The notes under the pieces: model-generated
Seen by the model: the letters and a program-made list of their open reading frames with translations, nothing else
The model's database searches: none
What the model was told of the DNA's origin: nothing
Program-made: the position numbers and the translations under genes
Source of the DNA: Neoalteromonas facilis
Lineage (GTDB): Bacteria; Pseudomonadota; Gammaproteobacteria; Enterobacterales; Alteromonadaceae
Direction of reading: 5' to 3'
Assembly: GCF_002807665.1 (NCBI RefSeq)
Contig: NZ_PEAY01000001.1
Coordinates: forward strand, 124,001-188,000
DNA: 64,000 nucleotides
Shown here: in pieces, positions 58,900 through 64,000 of the stretch
Layout of the letters: each line of letters starts with the position of its first letter
Numbering within the stretch: position 1 is the stretch's first letter

Positions 58900-61335
58900 A
58901 TGGAGCACGCAAAAACTTTTTGGCTTAAGCAGCCAGTGTCGCCGTTGCAATCAGTATTGCTAAGTTTCATTGGTGTTTACATCACTTCTATGTTGTGGCC
59001 GCGTTTACCCAGCATATTTGCTTTGGTTGTTGTAGCCACAATCGTTGCACTGCTCACGCTATGCATAATGCTTTGCCGGCGATTATATCGGAATTTAAAT
59101 ATTTTCCTATGCATAATCGGTGGGTTAAGCGGTCTTTTTTGGGCTTCAGTCGTAGGACATTGGTATTATACATGGCAGATACAGGGAATAGCGTTTCAGC
59201 AAAGTGTGGTTATTTCGGGACGGATAACAGAGGTTAAGCAAACACCTTTCGGGCTATCATTTTCATTGGCAGCAGATCGGATAGCAGAACATAATTTTGT
59301 ATTTTCCCGACACATTCTCTTACGCTGGTTTGAACCCGATCAAACAGTTGAATACGGCGATCATGTTCGGCTAGTTACATCGCTAAAGCCGGCTCAAGGC
59401 TTGGGTAATCCACATAGCTTTGATTATAAACGCTGGTTGCTATCAAAAAATGTGATCGCGAGTGGGAATATAAAGGGCGGTGATATTAGCGTCGTATCTA
59501 AAAGTCTGCCAACACTGCGTCAGCAAATCATAAATAAAATTCAACAACTAGAGCTGTCCCATCAACGCTGGTTACTGGCGCTAACAATTGGTTATCGCGA
59601 CCAATTAAGTGATGATGATTGGCAACTGTTACAGCGTACTGGACTGAGTCACTTATTCGCTATTTCAGGATTACATTTAACCGTCATTTCGGGCTTTATA
59701 TTTGCTATTTTGGCACTTGGAATACGCGGTATCGGAGTGCTATTTGCATCAATAGCTTCAAAATCGGCCACTCAGACCAAAATATCCCAAAATCCATATA
59801 ACGCATTGATAATTATAATAACAATGCTTGGTTCTTTAGGTTACGCGTACCTGTCTGGGTGGCAGATTCCAGTGGTCAGAGCGTTTTACACTTTGTGTAT
59901 TGTCAGTACTTTACTGTGCGTTCGGTTGGTTCGCCATGCTACTACCATAATATTGGTTGCACTGTTTACAATCGTCTTATTTGAGCCTTACAGCATTTAT
60001 GCGCTTTCATTTTGGCTAAGTGTATTTGCGGTATGCAGCATTGTGTTTATTGCTTGGCGATTAGATTGGTCCTCTAAATCGAGCATGTCTTGGCTAAAGC
60101 TAGCCATATTATCGCAAGTTTGTTTGACGTTTATGTTACTGCCTATGGGACTGTATCATTTCAATACGCTTTCTTTGGTTAGCGTATTTGCCAATCTAGC
60201 GCTAGTACCAGTTGTAACACTCATTTTGTTACCGTTGAGTTTAATGGCGGTAATGGCGCTTATGGCTGGCTTTGTGATGGGAGAAGAATTGCTCACATTG
60301 GCAAATTTAATCTTCCAGGTACTGATATCACTGCTAACTAGCATCAGTGAGTGGTCGATGTCTGCGCTGCAAGATATTGTGGTTCCTGTGTATGTGTTGG
60401 TATTTTCTTTTTCTGGTTTTGTTGTACTGGCGCTACCGACGTTTAAAACTCAACGTCGAACAACTGCGCTTTTGTTTGTGCCACTCTTGGTGAGTTTTTT
60501 GCCAAAAGAGCAAAGCCCAAATGATTGGCAGGTCCACGTGTTTGATGTTGGGCAGGGGACGGCTGTTGCGATCACACAAGGTCAACGTGCGTTACTTTAT
60601 GATACTGGACCGGGTGTTCCTGAGCGCAGCAGTATTGCGCGTCAGGTTATTCTTCCATTTATGCATGCGCATGGGATCTACACTCTTGATTTTTTGATCG
60701 TCAGTCATTTTGATAATGATCATGCAGGGGGATTACATGACGTTTCAACAGCGCTTAGTATTCATCAGCATATTGATGCGCATGATTGCTCGCGCCGTGA
60801 ACCTGTTATGTGGGGGCGGCTCAGTATTCAGGTGATGTGGCCAATTGCCGCGTCAAAGCATGCGCGAGAACAACAAGAGAATACCTATTCGTGTGTGGTT
60901 AAAGTGAGTGATGGCACTACAAGTGTATTATTAACAGGTGATATCGATAACGATGCTGAATTAGCGTTAGTGAGACATCAGGTTGCGACGCGTCAGGCTG
61001 ATTTAAAGGCTGAAATACTGATCGCTCCGCACCATGGCAGTAAAACCAGTTCCAGCTATGCTTTTATAGGCGCTGTACAACCCGAACACGTGATATTTAC
61101 GACTGGCTTTTTAAACCGTTGGGGCTTTCCAAATAAAGATGTTCAAAAGCGCTATGACCACCTTGAGATCAATACGCTCAATACAGCAAACGAGGGCTAT
61201 ATTCGATTTCGTATTGAATATTGTGAGCGAGACGCTAATCAAGCGCCATGCTACACGTACGCTCAGACTCAACCCATTACCTATGATTCCTTTAAACGGA
61301 CGATCTCACCGCGATGGTATCGACAGATAAACTAA
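58900..61335 (+). CDS. comEC: DNA internalization protein ComEC/Rec2
   Basis: Inner-membrane channel for DNA uptake during natural transformation. 811 residues, full length: N-terminal DUF4131 region (about 20-190), the Competence domain with many helices and the signature HLFAISGLHLTVISG (about 250), and a C-terminal metallo-beta-lactamase-like domain (about 545-800) with VSHFDNDHAGG and APHHGSKTSSS intact. No sign of decay. Whether the cell is transformable depends on pilus genes outside this window. The ribosome-binding site is weak. Confidence 0.94.
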   Translation: MEHAKTFWLKQPVSPLQSVLLSFIGVYITSMLWPRLPSIFALVVVATIVALLTLCIMLCRRLYRNLNIFLCIIGGLSGLFWASVVGHWYYTWQIQGIAFQQSVVISGRITEVKQTPFGLSFSLAADRIAEHNFVFSRHILLRWFEPDQTVEYGDHVRLVTSLKPAQGLGNPHSFDYKRWLLSKNVIASGNIKGGDISVVSKSLPTLRQQIINKIQQLELSHQRWLLALTIGYRDQLSDDDWQLLQRTGLSHLFAISGLHLTVISGFIFAILALGIRGIGVLFASIASKSATQTKISQNPYNALIIIITMLGSLGYAYLSGWQIPVVRAFYTLCIVSTLLCVRLVRHATTIILVALFTIVLFEPYSIYALSFWLSVFAVCSIVFIAWRLDWSSKSSMSWLKLAILSQVCLTFMLLPMGLYHFNTLSLVSVFANLALVPVVTLILLPLSLMAVMALMAGFVMGEELLTLANLIFQVLISLLTSISEWSMSALQDIVVPVYVLVFSFSGFVVLALPTFKTQRRTTALLFVPLLVSFLPKEQSPNDWQVHVFDVGQGTAVAITQGQRALLYDTGPGVPERSSIARQVILPFMHAHGIYTLDFLIVSHFDNDHAGGLHDVSTALSIHQHIDAHDCSRREPVMWGRLSIQVMWPIAASKHAREQQENTYSCVVKVSDGTTSVLLTGDIDNDAELALVRHQVATRQADLKAEILIAPHHGSKTSSSYAFIGAVQPEHVIFTTGFLNRWGFPNKDVQKRYDHLEINTLNTANEGYIRFRIEYCERDANQAPCYTYAQTQPITYDSFKRTISPRWYRQIN

Positions 61336-61399
61336 ATGCTGGGGTTTATGCTTAATTCTGCGTACAATCAAACACACATTAAATTTGTTTTGCTGGTAG

Positions 61400-63160
61400 A
61401 TGATTACAGATCAACAAAAGCCGAACGATCCGCGTCATGTAAAGCGTTTCTTCAGTTATCTCAAAGACTTTAAACTTCCTTTCATCATAGCCATCTTGGG
61501 CATGGTGGGTTATTCAGGCGTCGATACGTTTGTCTTTTTCCATTTACAACCGATTATTGACGAGAGCCTGGGTCAGAAAAACTACGATATGCTGCGGATG
61601 GCGGCCTATTTGATCGTGCCGATCTTTATTCTACGCGGCATTTTCAATTTTATGGGGAATTACTCGCTGGCTTGGGTCAGTACCCAAGTTGTAATGAAAA
61701 TGCGTCAGCAATTATTTGATAAGTACATCCATTTGCCGGTTAGCTTTCACGACGAAAAATCTGCCGGTACTTTAATATCCAAAGTCACCTATGATACTGA
61801 ACAGGTTGCAAATGCAGCGGGCAAGGCATTATTGATCCTTGTGCGCGATGGCGCGTTTGTTATCGGTCTTCTCGGCTCAATGTTCTATTACTCGTGGCAA
61901 CTGTCTTCAATATTCTTACTTATTGCGCCTCTGGTAGCGATTATCGTGTCATTTGTCAGTAAACGTTTTCGTGCGGTCAGCCGCAATATTCAACAAGCCA
62001 TGGGAAATGTCACGACAGCCGTAGAGCAAGCAGTTAAAGGCCATAAAGTGGTTTTAATGTTTGGTGGTCAATCGATCGAACATAACCGTTTTAAGGACAA
62101 AAATAACCACAATCGTCAGCAAAATATGAAGCTAACGAACACGTCGATACTCAGCGTTAGTGTTATTCAGATCATTGCGTCTATCGCATTGGCGGTAGTC
62201 CTGTTTATTGCCGGGACACCGGGCATGATCGACGATCTTAGTGCGGGCGTGTTTCTATCTGTGGTTATTTACATGGTTATGCTATTGAAGCCTTTGAAGC
62301 AACTCACTACTGTAAACAATGAGTTTCAACGCGGGATGGCGGCCTGTGCCAGTATTTTTGAAATACTGGATCAGGAAGAGGAAAAAAATAACGGCACCTT
62401 TGTGATGGAGCGAGCCAAAGGCCAAATCGATATCCAGCATGTTACGTTTCACTATCCGCAGCAAGCGCGTGCAGCGTTAAAGGACATCGATTTATCCATA
62501 ATGCCAGGGCAATCAGTGGCATTAGTGGGGCGTTCTGGTAGCGGGAAATCAACCCTATCAAGCTTGCTGACACGGTTTTACTCACCGCAACAAGGTCAAA
62601 TTCTGTTAGATGGTAAACCCTTAGATGAATTTGAATTAAAATCATTACGACGCCAATTCGCCTTGGTATCCCAGCAGGTCACGCTGTTTAACGATACGGT
62701 GGCGAATAATATCGCCTATGGTGCGCGTGCCAATGCGTCACGAGAAGAGATTATTGAAGCCGCAAAAATTGCCCATGTAGACGAGTTCGTACAACAACTT
62801 AGTGATGGCTACGATACGTTAGTGGGTGAAAACGGTTTGATGCTATCGGGTGGTCAACGCCAGCGTTTAGCCATCGCTCGTGCAATATTGGTTAATGCGC
62901 CGATTTTAATATTGGACGAAGCAACGTCAGCGCTGGATACCGAAAGTGAAAAACTTATTCAGGATGCGCTTGAACAGTTGCAAAAACGCTGTACCAGCAT
63001 TGTGGTAGCGCATCGTCTATCGACGATTGAGAATGCTGATTTGATTGTTGTGATTGATCAGGGCCAAATTGTAGAGCAGGGTGCGCATAAAGCATTGTTG
63101 GCGAAAAACGGGGCCTATGCACAATTACATAACATGCAATTTGGTAACGACGACGCCTGA
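61400..63160 (+). CDS. msbA: lipid A export ABC transporter MsbA
   Basis: Flips lipid A-core across the inner membrane. 586 residues: six membrane helices (about 20-310) then the ATPase domain with Walker A GRSGSGKS, signature LSGGQRQR, Walker B ILILDEATSALD and the H-loop VAHRLST. The stop overlaps the lpxK start by one base (TGATG), the usual msbA-lpxK pairing. Confidence 0.96.
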   Translation: MITDQQKPNDPRHVKRFFSYLKDFKLPFIIAILGMVGYSGVDTFVFFHLQPIIDESLGQKNYDMLRMAAYLIVPIFILRGIFNFMGNYSLAWVSTQVVMKMRQQLFDKYIHLPVSFHDEKSAGTLISKVTYDTEQVANAAGKALLILVRDGAFVIGLLGSMFYYSWQLSSIFLLIAPLVAIIVSFVSKRFRAVSRNIQQAMGNVTTAVEQAVKGHKVVLMFGGQSIEHNRFKDKNNHNRQQNMKLTNTSILSVSVIQIIASIALAVVLFIAGTPGMIDDLSAGVFLSVVIYMVMLLKPLKQLTTVNNEFQRGMAACASIFEILDQEEEKNNGTFVMERAKGQIDIQHVTFHYPQQARAALKDIDLSIMPGQSVALVGRSGSGKSTLSSLLTRFYSPQQGQILLDGKPLDEFELKSLRRQFALVSQQVTLFNDTVANNIAYGARANASREEIIEAAKIAHVDEFVQQLSDGYDTLVGENGLMLSGGQRQRLAIARAILVNAPILILDEATSALDTESEKLIQDALEQLQKRCTSIVVAHRLSTIENADLIVVIDQGQIVEQGAHKALLAKNGAYAQLHNMQFGNDDA

Positions 63161-64000
63161 TGAGTGTGCAAAAGCGTATCGAACAAGCCTGGTACCAAGG
63201 GGCAGCATGGACATATTGCTTATTTCCTTTGGCCATAATATTCGCCTTTATAACCGCAATAAGACGGGCGTGTTATCGCTGGGGGATATTGTCATCGTCT
63301 AAGCCACCTATACCTGTCATTGTTGTGGGAAACCTCAGCGTAGGGGGAAATGGTAAAACGCCGGTGGTGTTAGCCTTATGCGAGTATTTGTCGAGCCTGA
63401 ATCGAAAAGTTGGCGTCTTGAGTCGCGGTTACGGCGGCATGCAACGTCAATTTCCCTATTGTGTAAGCCCAAAGGATAGCGCTGAATTAGTCGGTGATGA
63501 GCCAGCGCTTATGGCTCGCCGAGTTAACTGCAACGTGGTCATTGATCCAAACCGTCAACGCGGTGCCGACTATTTATTTCAAATGGGATGCGACATTATT
63601 GTGTGTGATGATGGATTACAACACTACGCATTGAAGCGTGACATTGAATGGGTCGTCATGGATGAACGATTGACCGGCAACGGGTTTTTATTACCCATGG
63701 GACCGTTGCGTGAGGGCATAGGCCGTTTAAAGTCTGTTGATGGCGTCATCGTGAATGGAAATGCGAACGTCGCTATGGATGTTGCGTATGTTGCCCATAT
63801 GAGTTTACATGCCGATCAAATCGTCAACGTGGGCGATCCGTCTTTACGTATGAGCGTTGAAGAATTTAAACAACGATATTCCAACGTGACCGCTGCCTGC
63901 GCAATTGGTAATCCGCAACGCTTTTATCAAACCCTTAGTGCATTGACGGTTAACGTCAGTCAGCAAAAAGAATTCCCCGATCATCACCAATTTACACCTG
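63160..64000 (+). CDS. lpxK: tetraacyldisaccharide 4'-kinase LpxK (3' end outside window)
   Basis: Phosphorylates the lipid A precursor at the inner membrane. 280 codons are visible with no stop before the window edge; the full protein is usually about 330. One N-terminal hydrophobic segment (about 18-35), then the P-loop VGGNGKTP in VVGNLSVGGNGKTP, LSRGYGG, DEPALMARR, DDGLQHYAL and LPMGPLREG, all LpxK landmarks. Translation is probably coupled to msbA. Confidence 0.96.
   Translation, partial: MSVQKRIEQAWYQGAAWTYCLFPLAIIFAFITAIRRACYRWGILSSSKPPIPVIVVGNLSVGGNGKTPVVLALCEYLSSLNRKVGVLSRGYGGMQRQFPYCVSPKDSAELVGDEPALMARRVNCNVVIDPNRQRGADYLFQMGCDIIVCDDGLQHYALKRDIEWVVMDERLTGNGFLLPMGPLREGIGRLKSVDGVIVNGNANVAMDVAYVAHMSLHADQIVNVGDPSLRMSVEEFKQRYSNVTAACAIGNPQRFYQTLSALTVNVSQQKEFPDHHQFTP

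Overview
The window is a stretch of chromosome from a Gram-negative gammaproteobacterium, most likely a marine member of the Alteromonadales. Support comes from the outer-membrane and envelope genes (lptE, msbA, lpxK, rlpA, nlpI), the order lipA-lipB-ybeD-dacA-rlpA-rodA-mrdA-rlmH-rsfS-nadD-holA-lptE-leuS, the smc-zipA-ligA group, the long two-part GAPDH-like enzyme typical of Vibrio/Shewanella/Alteromonas relatives, and several families common in those bacteria (DUF2989, DUF1244, DUF1315, DUF2062). I cannot name the genus. TTG and GTG starts are common here and affect several gene starts. I saw no insertion sequence, prophage, CRISPR array or rRNA.

Layout. 1-6030 (+): glycogen branching and debranching enzymes (glgB, cut by the window edge, and glgX), 6-phosphogluconate dehydrogenase and msrB. 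6260-12319: a DUF2989 lipoprotein (-), then a GAPDH-like enzyme, a membrane-anchored thioredoxin-fold protein, an M14 carboxypeptidase and a sodium:alanine symporter (+). 12467-16112 (+): a close group of poorly understood genes (zinc-ribbon membrane protein, YeaC-like, a 935-residue DUF349 protein, a 72-residue orphan). 16146-20168: ansA (-), diverging from a unit made of a borosin-type peptide-backbone N-methyltransferase, a small putative precursor and a TPR/GGDEF protein, closed by a terminator. 20196-33082 (-): the conserved lipoylation, peptidoglycan, ribosome-silencing, NAD, clamp-loader, LPS-transport and leucyl-tRNA synthetase cluster. 33282-36807: a Lon-like protease, an SDR dehydrogenase and yhbY. 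36845-42908 (+): a heat-shock-type promoter, a ruined rlmE, then ftsH-folP-glmM-tpiA-secG-tRNA-Leu. 42983-50529: an HPF-like gene, nhaR, pnp, an HD hydrolase, DUF1244, cdd, nlpI and a Sel1/zincin-like protein. 50578-64000: cysZ, smc-zipA-ligA, a DUF2062 protein, comEC, msbA and lpxK (cut by the window edge).

The most interesting region is 17281-18407. The 264-residue protein carries the hallmarks of the alpha-N-methyltransferases of borosin peptides (as in OphMA and the split SonM/SonA pair of Shewanella oneidensis). The 82-residue neighbour looks like a separate precursor: a helical N-terminal half, a hydrophobic Leu/Ile/Thr stretch and an acidic tail. It is probably transcribed with a diguanylate-cyclase-like gene.

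Two genome-decay or rearrangement signals stand out. rlmE, normally intact between yhbY and ftsH, survives only as N- and C-terminal fragments with stops and a large internal deletion, while the heat-shock promoter upstream of it looks intact. The rimP-nusA-infB-rbfA-truB-rpsO block normally found between the secG-linked tRNA-Leu and pnp is absent, and an HPF-like gene and nhaR sit there instead.
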